Source of the DNA: Sphingopyxis sp. BSN-002
Lineage (GTDB): Bacteria > Pseudomonadota > Alphaproteobacteria > Sphingomonadales > Sphingomonadaceae
NCBI RefSeq assembly: GCF_022024275.1
Contig: NZ_CP091804.1
Coordinates: forward strand, 806,001 to 870,000
Length of the DNA: 64,000 bases
Reading direction: 5' to 3'
Positions within the stretch are counted from its first letter, which is position 1; the number at the start of each line of letters is the position of its first letter. The notes beneath the pieces are model-generated. The model made no database searches and was not told where the DNA came from. It was given only the letters and a program-made list of their open reading frames with translations. This document shows, in pieces, positions 1 to 8,602 of the stretch. Both the position numbers and the translations under genes were made by a program.

Positions 1-204
1 TGGACCGTCACCGCGCGCGTCCGTTCGGCAAAGGGCGGTCGCATCGGGATCGACGAACGCGGCGTCACCGTCACCGTGGCTCCCGGCTGGCAGGACATCC
101 GCCTCGCCGAGATCGAACTGCCCGCCGGCCCCGGCACCGCGACGCTCCGCGCGCTCGATTGCAGCGATTGCGAGGTCGAAAGCCTGACCTTCGTGCCGAA
201 GTAG
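1..204 (+). CDS. C-terminal end of a secreted hydrolase or sugar-binding protein (partial)
   Basis: An open frame enters from the left edge and stops at a TAG at 202-204, giving 67 residues. The visible part has alternating beta-strand-like stretches, a GWQDI motif and a final VESLTFVPK. This pattern resembles the C-terminal beta-sandwich of glycoside hydrolases such as alpha-L-fucosidases, where a GWQDY-like motif precedes LPAG and a closing SLTL strand. The catalytic part lies outside the window, so the family is an inference from a short fragment. The two cysteines in LDCSDCEV could form a disulfide in an exported protein. Confidence 0.6.
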   Translation, partial: WTVTARVRSAKGGRIGIDERGVTVTVAPGWQDIRLAEIELPAGPGTATLRALDCSDCEVESLTFVPK

Positions 205-257
205 AATCGCATCTCGACCTTAAGTTCTCCTTATCCTGTTGCCGCTACATCACCGGC

Positions 258-782
258 ATGCGGCTGATGCTCATTGCCCTTTCCCTCGCACTCGCCGGCT
301 GCGCGTCACCCGCCGAGAATGCCTGCGCCTTGATTGGCCAAGAGGCCGTCCAGCGGGTGATGGGCGCCAAGGCGACACGAATGGAACTCGACAAGGGCCG
401 AAATGCCGACTGGGTCAGCGGCTCGGCCTGCCTCATGGACTTCACCGACGGAACCTTCGTCCGGCTTACGGTCGAAGAATATTCGGACCTCGACCGAAAG
501 GCGGAATTTCGGGATGAAGCCTGGCTTAGAAACCGGGCTTCCCAAGATATGCGAATGAGCGAAGAGCTTGGTTTTCCGGTATATTACAGTCCAGGGTCCG
601 AACGGCTTGAAGCGGACATTAACGACCATCAGACGGTTTTCATCCGGATGGAACAGCGCGGCGCGCCCGCTTCTGTCACAACCGCCGTCGAGGGCGGCAT
701 GCTGGTCTCCCGTTTCGATCGCCCCGAGACAAAAGGGGCGCGGGACAAAGCGCGCGAACTGGTCAAGCTGGTCAAATTCTGA
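258..782 (+). CDS. putative lipoprotein, unknown function
   Basis: This 174-residue protein begins MRLMLIALSLALAGCAS, a typical lipoprotein signal peptide with the lipobox LAGC, so it is probably exported and lipidated at the cysteine near residue 16. The mature part has two further cysteines (in ENACALIG and GSACLMDF) and no motif I recognise. An upstream in-frame ATG at 159 would add 33 residues and bury the signal peptide, so I chose 258. It lies 53 bp after the preceding gene and about 100 bp before doxX, and could belong to either transcript. The function is unknown. Confidence 0.7.
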   Translation: MRLMLIALSLALAGCASPAENACALIGQEAVQRVMGAKATRMELDKGRNADWVSGSACLMDFTDGTFVRLTVEEYSDLDRKAEFRDEAWLRNRASQDMRMSEELGFPVYYSPGSERLEADINDHQTVFIRMEQRGAPASVTTAVEGGMLVSRFDRPETKGARDKARELVKLVKF

Positions 783-820
783 CGGGCGGGCCGCGCGGGC
801 TCCTTTCGCGCCGCACGGCT

Positions 821-846
821 GGAACCCTTCCCCCTCCCCGCGCGTC
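821..846 (+). promoter_or_regulatory. possible EcfG-type promoter for doxX
   Basis: GGAAC at 821-825 is followed 17 bp later by CGTC at 843-846. General-stress sigma factors of Alphaproteobacteria (EcfG) prefer GGAAC-N16/17-CGTT, so one base of the -10 element differs. It lies about 40 bp upstream of the doxX start. It is weaker than the two exact matches ahead of the DUF1328 genes. Confidence 0.3.
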
Positions 847-887
847 CTGTTCGCATAGGCGGACGGGGCACGCAGTGGAGGATGCCC

Positions 888-1376
888 ATGTCCATGATCG
901 CCGTCTTCATCGGCCGCCTGTTCATCGCGGTTATTTTCATCGTCTCGGGGATCAACAAGCTGATCCACGTGACCGACACCCATGCGATGATCGGTGCTGC
1001 GGGTCTGCCCGGCTGGCTCGCCGTGCCGACCGGCCTGTTCGAGCTGATCGCCGGCGTCTGCATCGCGCTCGGCATCTATGCGCGGCTTTTCTCGATCCTG
1101 CTCGCGGGTTTCGTGCTGCTGACGATCCTCTTTTTCCACCGCGACTTCACCGACCCGATGCAGGCGATGATGGCGATGAAGAATCTGGCGATCGCGGGCG
1201 GCCTCCTCTGCCTCTTCGGCTATGGCAACACGCGCTGGAGCTATGACGCGCTGCGCCGCAAGCGCCGCGACGAGATCACCGCGCACGAGGCCGAACTGCG
1301 CGCCGCACGCGCCGAGGGCCGCGCAGAATCCGTCGACGCACCGGTCGTCGCCCGTCGCCCGTGGTGGCGCCGCTGA
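888..1376 (+). CDS. DoxX family membrane protein
   Basis: This is a small integral membrane protein of the DoxX family. It has about four hydrophobic segments, starting with IGRLFIAVIFIVSGINKL, whose SGINKL is the usual DoxX signature. A 40-residue charged, arginine-rich cytoplasmic tail follows. DoxX proteins are linked to redox or oxidative-stress functions in the membrane, but their reaction is mostly undefined. There are two in-frame ATGs, at 882 and 888. The GTGGAG ribosome-binding sequence at 875-880 is too close to 882 but well spaced from 888, so I prefer 888. The imperfect stress-type promoter at 821 would fit a stress role. Confidence 0.85.
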   Translation: MSMIAVFIGRLFIAVIFIVSGINKLIHVTDTHAMIGAAGLPGWLAVPTGLFELIAGVCIALGIYARLFSILLAGFVLLTILFFHRDFTDPMQAMMAMKNLAIAGGLLCLFGYGNTRWSYDALRRKRRDEITAHEAELRAARAEGRAESVDAPVVARRPWWRR

Positions 1377-1418
1377 CGCTTCGCGCTTGGCATCGCGGCC
1401 ACTCTGCGCTAGCCTCTA

Positions 1419-1436
1419 CTTAACGTTTACGTAAAG
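1419..1436. promoter_or_regulatory. LiuR-like palindromic operator, copy 1
   Basis: The sequence CTTAACGTTTACGTAAAG is an 18-bp inverted repeat in which 7 of 9 positions pair. It sits immediately upstream of, and touches, the ribosome-binding region of the gene at 1449. It matches the form TTTACGT-NN-ACGTAAA that I recall for LiuR, a MerR-family regulator of branched-chain amino acid and acyl-CoA catabolism. The same element recurs at 14546-14563 in front of an enoyl-CoA hydratase. The regulator itself is not in this window. Confidence 0.6.
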
Positions 1437-1448
1437 GGAGGGTTTGCC

Positions 1449-2615
1449 ATGGCGTCCCGCGATCTCGACATCGTCGTTTACGGCGCGACCGGCTTCACCG
1501 GCCGTCTCGTCGCCGAATATCTCGCGCACCACTACAAGGACCGCAAGGACTCGCCGAAATGGGCGATGGCGGGGCGCAGCCTCGAAAAGCTCGCCGAAGT
1601 CCGCGACCTGATCGGCGCCGACGAGGAAACCCCGCTGATCGTCGCTGACGCGAGCGATCCCGCCAGCCTCGACGCGATGGCGGCGGGCACGAAGGTCGTG
1701 CTGACCACGGTCGGCCCGTACCAACTCTACGGCAACGAACTGGTCGCCGCCTGCGTCCGCGCCGGCACCGCCTATGCCGATCTCTGCGGCGAGCCCGGCT
1801 GGATGCGCGAGATGATCGACAAACATGAGGCCGCGGCGAAGGCTTCGGGCGCGCGCATCACCTTCAGCTGCGGGTTCGATTCGATCCCCTTCGACCTCGG
1901 CGTCCATTTCCTGCAGGCCGAGGCAATCAAGCGCCACGGCAAGCCCGCGCCGCGGGTCAAGGGTCGCGTCCGCAAGATGGCGGGTGCCGCCTCAGGCGGC
2001 ACGATCGCAAGCCTGACCGAAACGCTGAAGGCCATCGCCAAAAAGCCGTCGCTCGCGCTGCTCCTCAAATCCTCCTTCGCGCTGACCCCGAGCTTCGAAG
2101 GCCCGTCGCAGCCGACCGGCCTCGTTCCGGAATATGACAGCGCGACCGGGACCTGGACCGCGCCGTTCGTGATGGCGCCGATCAACACCAAAAACGTCCA
2201 TCGCACCAACTTCCTGCTCGGCCATCCGTGGGGCGAGGACCTCGTCTATGACGAGATGGTGATGACGACGATCGGTGACGCCGGAAAGGCAATGGCCGAA
2301 GCGATGGCGAAAGCGAACCCGTTCGACCCCAACATCAAGCCCGGCGAAGGCCCGAGCAAGGAAGAGCGCGACAACGGCTTCTACGACGTCCTCTTCATCG
2401 GCGAATATCCGGACGGGACCACCGTGCGCGCGAGCGTCCAGGGCGACCGCGATCCGGGTTATGGTTCGACGTCGAAGATGCTTGCCGAAACCGGCATCGC
2501 GCTGCTCGAAAACAAGGGCGCGGGCGGCGTTTGGACGCCGGGCGCGCTGCTCGGCGATGCGCTGGTCGAGCGGCTTACCGCCAACGCCGGCCTGACGTTC
2601 CAGATCGAGGAATAG
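1449..2615 (+). CDS. saccharopine dehydrogenase-like NAD(P)-binding reductase (trans-acting enoyl reductase type)
   Basis: This 388-residue protein begins DLDIVVYGATGFTGRLVAEYLA. The GATGFTG glycine-rich loop lies at the start of a Rossmann fold, as in saccharopine dehydrogenase-like oxidoreductases and mycobacterial trans-acting enoyl reductases. A second conserved stretch, TFSCGFDSIPFDLG near residue 138, is typical of that subgroup. It probably reduces an acyl or enoyl substrate, but the substrate cannot be read from the sequence. The start ATG follows an AAGGGAGG ribosome-binding site. A thioesterase-like gene begins 7 bp after the stop, so the two are very likely one operon under the LiuR-like palindrome at 1419. 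Confidence 0.85.
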   Translation: MASRDLDIVVYGATGFTGRLVAEYLAHHYKDRKDSPKWAMAGRSLEKLAEVRDLIGADEETPLIVADASDPASLDAMAAGTKVVLTTVGPYQLYGNELVAACVRAGTAYADLCGEPGWMREMIDKHEAAAKASGARITFSCGFDSIPFDLGVHFLQAEAIKRHGKPAPRVKGRVRKMAGAASGGTIASLTETLKAIAKKPSLALLLKSSFALTPSFEGPSQPTGLVPEYDSATGTWTAPFVMAPINTKNVHRTNFLLGHPWGEDLVYDEMVMTTIGDAGKAMAEAMAKANPFDPNIKPGEGPSKEERDNGFYDVLFIGEYPDGTTVRASVQGDRDPGYGSTSKMLAETGIALLENKGAGGVWTPGALLGDALVERLTANAGLTFQIEE

Positions 2616-2622
2616 GCTTCCC

Positions 2623-3423
2623 ATGACGACCTCTCCCGGCGCGCTCGACGCGCTTCTCTCCACCGTGCGCGTCGACGGCGATGTCGCGACCGCACATATC
2701 GACGACGGCTGGATGCAGGGCCGTACCGCTTATGGCGGGATCAGCTCTGCGGTTGCGCTCGCAGGCACGATGGCGCTCCACCCCACCGAGACGCCGCTGC
2801 GCTATGCGCAGATCAGCTTCGTCGGCCCCGTCGGCGGCGATTGCACCGTGAACACGCGCGTGCTGCGCCAGTCGAAGTCGAGCCTGTTCATCGACGCCGG
2901 CGTGTCGAGCGATCAGGGCTTCGGCACGGCTGCGGTCTTTGCCTTCTCGGGCGACCGCAAGAGCCACCTCGATCACAACCGGCTGGCGATGCCCGACGCG
3001 CCCGCCCCCGAAACGCTCGAGCCGGTCCCCGAACACAAGGCGCGCCCGACCTTTGTCCGCCATTTCGACATGCGCCCGACAACCGGTCCGCGGTTCGCCT
3101 GGAAAAGCGACGTGGGCGAATATCTGACCTGGGTGCGCTTCGTCGAGGAACCCGCGTGTCATCCCGCCATCGCGCTGCTCGCGATGGGCGACGCCCTGCC
3201 GCCCGCCGCCATGGCACTGTTCAGCGAATTCGGTCCGATCAGTTCGATGAACTGGACGGTCAACATGCTCACCGGCGACCCGAAAACCGATGACGGCTGG
3301 TGGCTGCTGTCGGCCAAGACCGGTTTCGCGCGTCACGGTGTGTCGGTGCAGGACATGATGCTGTGGAACCGCGCCGGCGAACCGGTGCTGAGCGGCAGTC
3401 AGGCGATCGCGATCTACGCCTGA
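2623..3423 (+). CDS. thioesterase family protein (double hotdog acyl-CoA thioesterase-like)
   Basis: This 266-residue protein has features of double-hotdog acyl-CoA thioesterases of the TesB-like group. These include GRTAYGGISSAVALAG near residue 32, a central LRYAQISFVGPVGG strand and, in the second half, SSMNWTVNML with GWWLLSAKTGFARHG. It probably hydrolyses a CoA thioester made or reduced by the upstream enzyme. Translation probably follows directly from the upstream gene because only 7 bp separate them. Its last 10 bp overlap the end of the convergent histidine kinase gene at 3414. Confidence 0.85.
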   Translation: MTTSPGALDALLSTVRVDGDVATAHIDDGWMQGRTAYGGISSAVALAGTMALHPTETPLRYAQISFVGPVGGDCTVNTRVLRQSKSSLFIDAGVSSDQGFGTAAVFAFSGDRKSHLDHNRLAMPDAPAPETLEPVPEHKARPTFVRHFDMRPTTGPRFAWKSDVGEYLTWVRFVEEPACHPAIALLAMGDALPPAAMALFSEFGPISSMNWTVNMLTGDPKTDDGWWLLSAKTGFARHGVSVQDMMLWNRAGEPVLSGSQAIAIYA

Positions 3424-4760
3424 ACGGGCAGTTCGATCACCGCGTCGAGCCCGCCGCCGGCGCGATTGGCGAGCGTCAACGCCCCGCCCTCGCCCTCGGC
3501 GATTTCGCGCGCAATCGACAGGCCCAGGCCCGCGCCGCCGGTCGCACGGTTGCGTGACTGCTCGCCGCGGGCAAAGGGTTCGACCAGCGCCCTGATCTGC
3601 TCGTCGGTAAGCCCCGGGCCGTCGTCCGATACGACGATCCGGGTCCGGCCGGCGGCAGCGGTCACGGAGAGCCGCGCCCGCACACCATAGGCAAGCGCAT
3701 TGTCGGTCAGGTTGCGCAGTGCACGTTTGAGCAGCATCGGGCGGACCAGCACATGGACATCGGCGATGCCTTCTACAGCGACATCCTTGCCGCGCTCGCC
3801 ATAATCGGCCGCCAGCTCGCCGATCAGCTCGCGGAGAGGAACGCGCTCCTGCGCCTCGGTTCCCGAACCCGACCGCGCCAGCGCCAGTATGTCGGCAAGC
3901 ATCGCGGTCATCTCGTCGATCGACGCGACCATCTTTTCGCGCAGCCTGTCGTCGTCAACGCCTTCGACGCGGACACGCAAGCTCGCGAGCGGCGTGCGCA
4001 GATCGTGACCGACCGCTCCCAGCATCCGGTCCTTGTCCGACAGCATCGCCGCGATCCGGGCGCGATAGGCGTTGAAGGCGGCGATCAGGTCGCGAACGTC
4101 GGACGGCCCCTCTTCCTCAAGGGGAATCGCATCGCGCGATGCAGGATTGGTCCGCGCGGCGCGGGTCAGATCACGAAGCGGACGTGCCGCCCGGTACGCA
4201 ATCACCATGATCGGGATCAGCAACAACAGGTAGAGCGTCAGCGTTTGCCAGATCAGGAAGCCCGACAGGCGGTTTCCGCCCGCGGCGATGCGCGAGCGCA
4301 CCGCAAAATAGCGCCCGTCGACCTTGGCGACCACGATCACCGCTCGGTCGGGAAACGCCGCACGCTGCAGCCGCTGGCGGGAACGCGGCGGCAACGCCCA
4401 CGCGTCGATCGTCTCGGCATGAATATTCGTGTCGCTCAGCAGTCCGCTGACATAGTTCGACAGCTCGGGAAGCCGTACGGCGCCCGCCGGAAGCTTCGGC
4501 GGCGTTTCGGAGATGACCAACTTCTGCGCGCGCTCACGCGCTTCCTCGTCGCTCGGCGGACGGCGGAACTCGCCCCGCCTGTCGCGTTCGATCGCGTCGA
4601 TCACCCGCGCGACCGCCATGCCGCCGCCATGGGCGAGCGTCTGTTGCTTCACCCCGCGCGACAGCAACACGAAATTGATCGCCTGCGCGAGAAACAGCAT
4701 CACCGCGACCGCGAAAACGAGCTGACCGACGAGACTGCGAGGCCAAAGACGGAGTTTCAC
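3414..4760 (-). CDS. two-component sensor histidine kinase (EnvZ/PmrB-like)
   Basis: This 448-residue membrane kinase has a first transmembrane segment at about residues 11-33, a periplasmic sensor region to about 165 and a second segment at about 167-189. A HAMP linker follows to about 240, then the dimerisation box VGHDLRTPLASLR with the phospho-accepting His252. The ATPase domain shows the N box (LRNLTDNAL), G1 (VSDDGPGL) and G2 (GGAGLGLS). I chose the GTG start at 4758-4760 because it overlaps the stop of the response regulator in a GTGA arrangement and puts the hydrophobic segment at the N terminus. Its partner is the regulator at 4757-5488. The signal is unknown. Confidence 0.93.
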   Translation of the reverse strand: MKLRLWPRSLVGQLVFAVAVMLFLAQAINFVLLSRGVKQQTLAHGGGMAVARVIDAIERDRRGEFRRPPSDEEARERAQKLVISETPPKLPAGAVRLPELSNYVSGLLSDTNIHAETIDAWALPPRSRQRLQRAAFPDRAVIVVAKVDGRYFAVRSRIAAGGNRLSGFLIWQTLTLYLLLLIPIMVIAYRAARPLRDLTRAARTNPASRDAIPLEEEGPSDVRDLIAAFNAYRARIAAMLSDKDRMLGAVGHDLRTPLASLRVRVEGVDDDRLREKMVASIDEMTAMLADILALARSGSGTEAQERVPLRELIGELAADYGERGKDVAVEGIADVHVLVRPMLLKRALRNLTDNALAYGVRARLSVTAAAGRTRIVVSDDGPGLTDEQIRALVEPFARGEQSRNRATGGAGLGLSIAREIAEGEGGALTLANRAGGGLDAVIELPVQA

Positions 4761-5488
4761 GTCACCGGCCCCATGCGCCTGACTTCGCAGGCAAGCGTAT
4801 ATCCACCGCCCCACACGGTTTTGACGATCTGCGGGTGCGCGGCGTCGACCTCGATCTTCTTGCGGAGGCGGCTGACCAGATTGTCGATCGCGCGGTCGAA
4901 GATGTCGGCCTCGCGCCCGCGGACTAGGTCAAGCAGCCGGTCGCGGCTCATCACCTGCCGCGGGTGGCGCACCAGCGCGTGGAGCAGATGATATTCGCCC
5001 GACGACAGCGCGACCTCCTCGCCCGCCTCGTCAACGAGCACGCGCTCGACTTCGCGCAGCACCCATGGCCCGAAGGCATAGCTCGTTCCGTTGTTGTCGA
5101 GCGCCCGGCCGTTCGTCTGCGTCCGGCGAAGGACGGTGCGGATGCGCGCAACGAGTTCGCGCGGGTTGAAGGGTTTGACGACATAGTCGTCGGCCCCGAT
5201 CTCAAGCCCGATGATCCGTTCGGTGTCCTCGGCGCGCGCGGTCAGCAGGATGACGGGAATGTTGCTCGTTTCGCGCAGGTGGCGGGTCAGCGACAACCCG
5301 TCCTCGCCCGGCATCATGATGTCGCTGACGACCAGATCGACCGACTGCGCACGCAGCACCGATCGTGCCTCGGCAGCGCTGGCGGCATCGGTCACGGCGA
5401 AGCCCTGCGCCTCCAGATATTCGGAGAGCGGCTCGCGGATCGAGGGTTCGTCGTCGATCAGCAAAATGCGCGGCGTATCGGTCATCAT
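4757..5488 (-). CDS. OmpR-family response regulator
   Basis: This 243-residue DNA-binding regulator has a receiver domain with acidic residues D12/D13, the phospho-acceptor D56 in SDIMMPG and the conserved Lys in VVKPF. A winged-helix output domain follows, ending in KTVWGGGYTL. It is activated by the kinase encoded just downstream, with a 4-bp gene overlap. Tandem TTGTCGC repeats 10 bp apart at 6337-6353, upstream of the neighbouring EF-hand gene, are plausible targets, because OmpR-type proteins bind direct repeats with about one helical turn between centres. Confidence 0.93.
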   Translation of the reverse strand: MMTDTPRILLIDDEPSIREPLSEYLEAQGFAVTDAASAAEARSVLRAQSVDLVVSDIMMPGEDGLSLTRHLRETSNIPVILLTARAEDTERIIGLEIGADDYVVKPFNPRELVARIRTVLRRTQTNGRALDNNGTSYAFGPWVLREVERVLVDEAGEEVALSSGEYHLLHALVRHPRQVMSRDRLLDLVRGREADIFDRAIDNLVSRLRKKIEVDAAHPQIVKTVWGGGYTLACEVRRMGPVT

Positions 5489-5510
5489 CTATCCGTCTGG
5501 CACAATAGTT

Positions 5511-5540
5511 CGCCCACCGATCCCGGGGGACCGGTGGGCG
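5511..5540. repeat. 9-bp inverted repeat upstream of the response regulator gene
   Basis: CGCCCACCG at 5511-5519 pairs perfectly with CGGTGGGCG at 5532-5540 around a 12-base loop. It lies between the EF-hand stop and the response regulator start, both on the minus strand. No T-run follows on either strand, so it is not a standard intrinsic terminator. It could be an operator, or an RNA hairpin that stabilises an end. Confidence 0.5.
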
Positions 5541-5628
5541 ATAGCTGGCAGGGACCGGCCGCAAAGGCAATGCCGGGAGGGGGAGGATGGCTGCGCTTCG
5601 CAGGCGCCGGCCCCCGCCAGATGGGTCG

Positions 5629-6243
5629 TCAGCTCGTCGGGGCAGCCGGTGCGGCGCCGCGCTTCGCACGCCATTCGCCGGCTTTCGCCTTCCAGGCTTC
5701 GCGCTGTGCGGCACGTTCTTCGGCGGTTACCTGACCATCCTTGTTCGCGTCAGCCGCATCGAAGCGGGCGAGCGCGGCGGTCTGGAACTCGGCCTTGCTG
5801 ATCGCCTTGTCGCCGTCGGTGTCGGCCTTGCCCATCATCATGCCATGGTGGCCGCCGCGCTTGCCGTGATGGCCGCGCATGCCGCGATGACCTTCACCGG
5901 CGTCGGCACGCTTTTCGCCGCGTTCGGCGCGCTTCGCCGCGCGATCGGCGGCCGCCTGATCCCATTCGGCCTTGCTGATGCTGCCGTCCTTGTTCGCGTC
6001 GAAACGCTCGAATGCCTTGGCGTGCATCTCGGCGCGCTTGGCGGCACGGTCGCTCGCGTCGAGCTTGCCGTCGCCATTGGCGTCCATCTTCGCGAATTTT
6101 TCGGCAGCGTGCGTCTGCGCTTCCGCGCGGGTCAGCGTGCCGTTGCCGTCGGCGTCGCCGCGCGGACCGGCACCCGGCGCAGCCAGAACGGGCGCGGCGA
6201 TCAGCGCGGCACCCAGGGTCAAAAATGCGATCTTCTTTTTCAC
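5629..6243 (-). CDS. secreted EF-hand calcium-binding repeat protein
   Basis: This 204-residue exported protein has the signal peptide KKKIAFLTLGAALIAAPVLAA, then five EF-hand loops in series: DADGNGTLTRAE, DANGDGKLDASD, DANKDGSISKAE, DTDGDKAISKAE and DANKDGQVTAEE. Between hands 3 and 4 is a His/Gly/Arg-rich linker (GHRGMRGHHGKRGGHHG) that could bind other metals. EF-hands normally bind calcium, so the protein is likely a periplasmic calcium buffer or sensor. I chose the GTG start at 6243 because it has an AGGAG 8 bp upstream and gives a clean signal peptide. An upstream ATG at 6345 would bury the signal peptide. The adjacent two-component system may control it. Confidence 0.88.
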   Translation of the reverse strand: MKKKIAFLTLGAALIAAPVLAAPGAGPRGDADGNGTLTRAEAQTHAAEKFAKMDANGDGKLDASDRAAKRAEMHAKAFERFDANKDGSISKAEWDQAAADRAAKRAERGEKRADAGEGHRGMRGHHGKRGGHHGMMMGKADTDGDKAISKAEFQTAALARFDAADANKDGQVTAEERAAQREAWKAKAGEWRAKRGAAPAAPTS

Positions 6244-6336
6244 GTCACGAACTCCTGTCGCAGGGACATGATGTGTGTCCCGATGAGGCCGTTCTAGGCA
6301 CGATTTGTCCCAGCCCGTTGCCGGATGAGCGAAAAT

Positions 6337-6353
6337 TTGTCGCAAATTGTCGC
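6337..6353. promoter_or_regulatory. tandem TTGTCGC direct repeats, possible OmpR-type binding site
   Basis: TTGTCGC occurs at 6337-6343 and again at 6347-6353, exactly 10 bp apart, and a related TTGTCCC lies at 6305-6311. They sit in the divergent promoter region between the EF-hand gene (start 6243) and the DUF885 gene (start 6444). A 10-bp direct-repeat spacing is typical of OmpR/PhoB-family binding sites, and such a regulator is encoded nearby at 4757-5488. Confidence 0.45.
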
Positions 6354-6443
6354 GGAAACGCCGCGCCGTTCATCGCGGCGCAAGCGCCGGTTGCGGCTGC
6401 CCGGAGCGCCCCCTAGGCTCCTCTCAAACGAGAGGAGAATCAT

Positions 6444-8261
6444 ATGACGGGTTTCGCGGTCGATCGTCGGACGTTGCTGGCGGGTGCAGGCAGTCTGGCA
6501 CTGGCAGGAACGATCCGACCGGCTTTCGCGGCCGAAAGCGGCGACGCGAAACTCGACGCCCTGTTGTCGAGCCAGTTCGAAGCGGGGCTCCGCGACGACC
6601 CCACCCGCGCGACCGGCCTCGGCATCGACACGGGCGCCCGCGCCGCCTTGCGCTCGCAATTTCCGGACTGGTCGGCGGCTGCACGCGAAAAGCGCAGCAA
6701 ACAGATCGATGTCGACCTTGCCGCGGTACGCGCGATTGATCCGAAGACGCTCGGCGACAGCGCGCGCGTCGCACATGACAGCGCCGAATTCGACCTCGTC
6801 GCACGCCAGCGGCTCGCGCGCTTCGCCTATCACAGCGGCGGCTTCGGCCACCGCCCCGGCCCCTATGGCGTGACCCAGCTCGGCGGCTTCTATACGGGCG
6901 TCAGCACCTTCCTCGACAGCCAGCATCCGGTCGAGAGCAAGGCTGATGCCGACGCCTATATGGCGCGGCTCGATGCGATCCCGACACTGTTCGACGATGA
7001 CACCGAAATCGTGAAGGCGAACGCCGCGGCCGGCGTCGTCGCGCCGCGCTTCATCCTCGATCAGGCGCTCCAGCAGCTCGCACGCCTCCGCGACGGCGAT
7101 GTCGCGACGAAGACGCTCGTCGCCTCGATCTCCAGGCGTAGCGCGAAACTCGGCCTGACGGGATATGACACCCGCGCCGCCGCCGCCTTCGAAGGTCCGA
7201 TCCGCGCTGCGCTGACGCGCCAGATCGACGTCCTCACAGACTTGCTGCCGCGTTCGGGCGATGCCGCGGGCGTGTCGCGCCTGCCCGATGGCGAGGCCTA
7301 TTATGCCGCAACGCTGGCGCAGCACACGACGACGAACCTCGGCGCTGCCGAAATCCACCGTATCGGCCGCGAGCAGGTCGCCGATCTCAACGCCCGCATG
7401 GACGCGCTGCTGAAGGCGCAGGGTTACAAGGACGGCAGCATCCGCGAACGCCTCGAAGCGCTCGGCAAGGCCGAGGGCCAGCTGTTCGCCAATGACGACA
7501 CGGGCCGCGCCGAAATGCTGGCCTATCTCAACGGCCGCCTCACCGCGATCCGCGCGCGGTTGCCGCAAGTGTTCAGCCGGATGCCGAAGGCACCCTACGA
7601 GATCCGCCGCGTTCCGCCCGAGATCGAGATCGGCGCGCCCGGCGGATCGGCGCAGGCGGGAACCCCCGACGGCTCACGCCCCGGCATCTTCTTCATCAAC
7701 CTGCGAGATACCGCCGAATGGCCGCGCTATACCCTCTCTACGCTGGCCTATCATGAGGGCGCGCCGGGACATTTGTTCGAAGGCGCCCTGAAGTTCGAGG
7801 ATGCCGAACTGCCGCTCTATCGGCAGGCGGCATCGGTGACCGCTTATGGCGAAGGCTGGGGTCTCTACGCCGAACAGGTTGCCGACGAGCTCGGCATGTA
7901 CGACGACGATCCGCTCGGCAAGATCGGCTATCTCGCGTCCTACGCCTTCCGCGCGTCGCGCCTCGTCGTCGATACCGGCCTCCACGCAATGGGCTGGAGC
8001 CGGCAGCAGGCGATCGACTATATGGTCGAAAACTCCTCGAACTCGGCAAGCGCGTCGCGCACCGAGATCGACCGCTACATCGTCTATCCGGGGCAGGCCT
8101 GCGCCTACAAGGTCGGCCAGATCGCGATCAGCCGCGCGCGCGACGCCGTGTCGAAGCGCAAAAGCTATGACATCAAGCGCTTTCACGATGTGGTGCTGGG
8201 CGCGGGACGTATCCCGCTGGCGGTCCTCGAACGGCGCGTCCTCGCCGCATTCCCCGCCTGA
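6444..8261 (+). CDS. DUF885 family putative zinc metallopeptidase, Tat-exported
   Basis: This 605-residue protein begins with a twin-arginine-like signal (DRRTLLAGAGSLALAG, cleaved after AFA), so it is probably exported folded. The DUF885 signatures are present: YHEGAPGH near residue 436, a zinc-type HExxxH variant, and EGWGLYAEQ near 470, whose glutamate is the likely third ligand. Members of this family act or are predicted to act as peptidases. Usual family length is about 600, so the gene is complete. A paralogue lies at 54485-56296. A strong GAGAGGAG ribosome-binding site precedes the start. Confidence 0.88.
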   Translation: MTGFAVDRRTLLAGAGSLALAGTIRPAFAAESGDAKLDALLSSQFEAGLRDDPTRATGLGIDTGARAALRSQFPDWSAAAREKRSKQIDVDLAAVRAIDPKTLGDSARVAHDSAEFDLVARQRLARFAYHSGGFGHRPGPYGVTQLGGFYTGVSTFLDSQHPVESKADADAYMARLDAIPTLFDDDTEIVKANAAAGVVAPRFILDQALQQLARLRDGDVATKTLVASISRRSAKLGLTGYDTRAAAAFEGPIRAALTRQIDVLTDLLPRSGDAAGVSRLPDGEAYYAATLAQHTTTNLGAAEIHRIGREQVADLNARMDALLKAQGYKDGSIRERLEALGKAEGQLFANDDTGRAEMLAYLNGRLTAIRARLPQVFSRMPKAPYEIRRVPPEIEIGAPGGSAQAGTPDGSRPGIFFINLRDTAEWPRYTLSTLAYHEGAPGHLFEGALKFEDAELPLYRQAASVTAYGEGWGLYAEQVADELGMYDDDPLGKIGYLASYAFRASRLVVDTGLHAMGWSRQQAIDYMVENSSNSASASRTEIDRYIVYPGQACAYKVGQIAISRARDAVSKRKSYDIKRFHDVVLGAGRIPLAVLERRVLAAFPA

Positions 8262-8269
8262 AACGAGTA

Positions 8270-8297
8270 AGCCCCGTCGCATTTCTGCGGCGGGGCT
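8270..8297. terminator. hairpin after the DUF885 gene, probable terminator
   Basis: A 12-bp stem (AGCCCCGTCGCA with TGCGGCGGGGCT, one G-T pair) encloses a TTTC loop, 9 bp after the DUF885 stop. The U-run is short on both strands, so termination may be partial. It also lies downstream of the minus-strand DUF1328 gene and may serve both directions. Confidence 0.6.
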
Positions 8298-8428
8298 CCC
8301 TAGCTTCCGTCCGAAGACAGGAAGCAAATTCTACCGTTTCTTTCGATCGAGTAGGTATGTGAAACGCCGGTGTGACTGGATGGTTCCCGCATCGTTGCAG
8401 AAAAATTCCGGCGCGCGTTTTTCTGGCT

Positions 8429-8602
8429 TCAAGTGACCTTCTTCGCCACGGTGGCGCCGAGGATGACGAAAAGCGCGACCAGCGCCAGACCGACGAAGAA
8501 CAGGATTTTCGCGATGCCGCCCGCAGCCCCGGCGATGCCGCCGAAACCGAGCAGCGCCGCGACCAGCGCGATCACGGCAAAGATCAAAGCCCATTTGAAC
8601 AT
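8429..8602 (-). CDS. DUF1328 small membrane protein
   Basis: This 57-residue protein begins [20 protein letters not shown] and has two hydrophobic segments separated by a glycine-rich turn (GGIAGAAGG). That is the whole of the DUF1328/YtjA family. Its function is unknown, but it is a likely inner-membrane stress protein. I chose the ATG at 8602 because it has AAGGAGA just upstream and gives the family's usual length. A second copy of identical length is at 33560-33733, and both have exact EcfG-type promoters about 100-120 bp upstream. Confidence 0.85.
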   Translation of the reverse strand: MFKWALIFAVIALVAALLGFGGIAGAAGGIAKILFFVGLALVALFVILGATVAKKVT

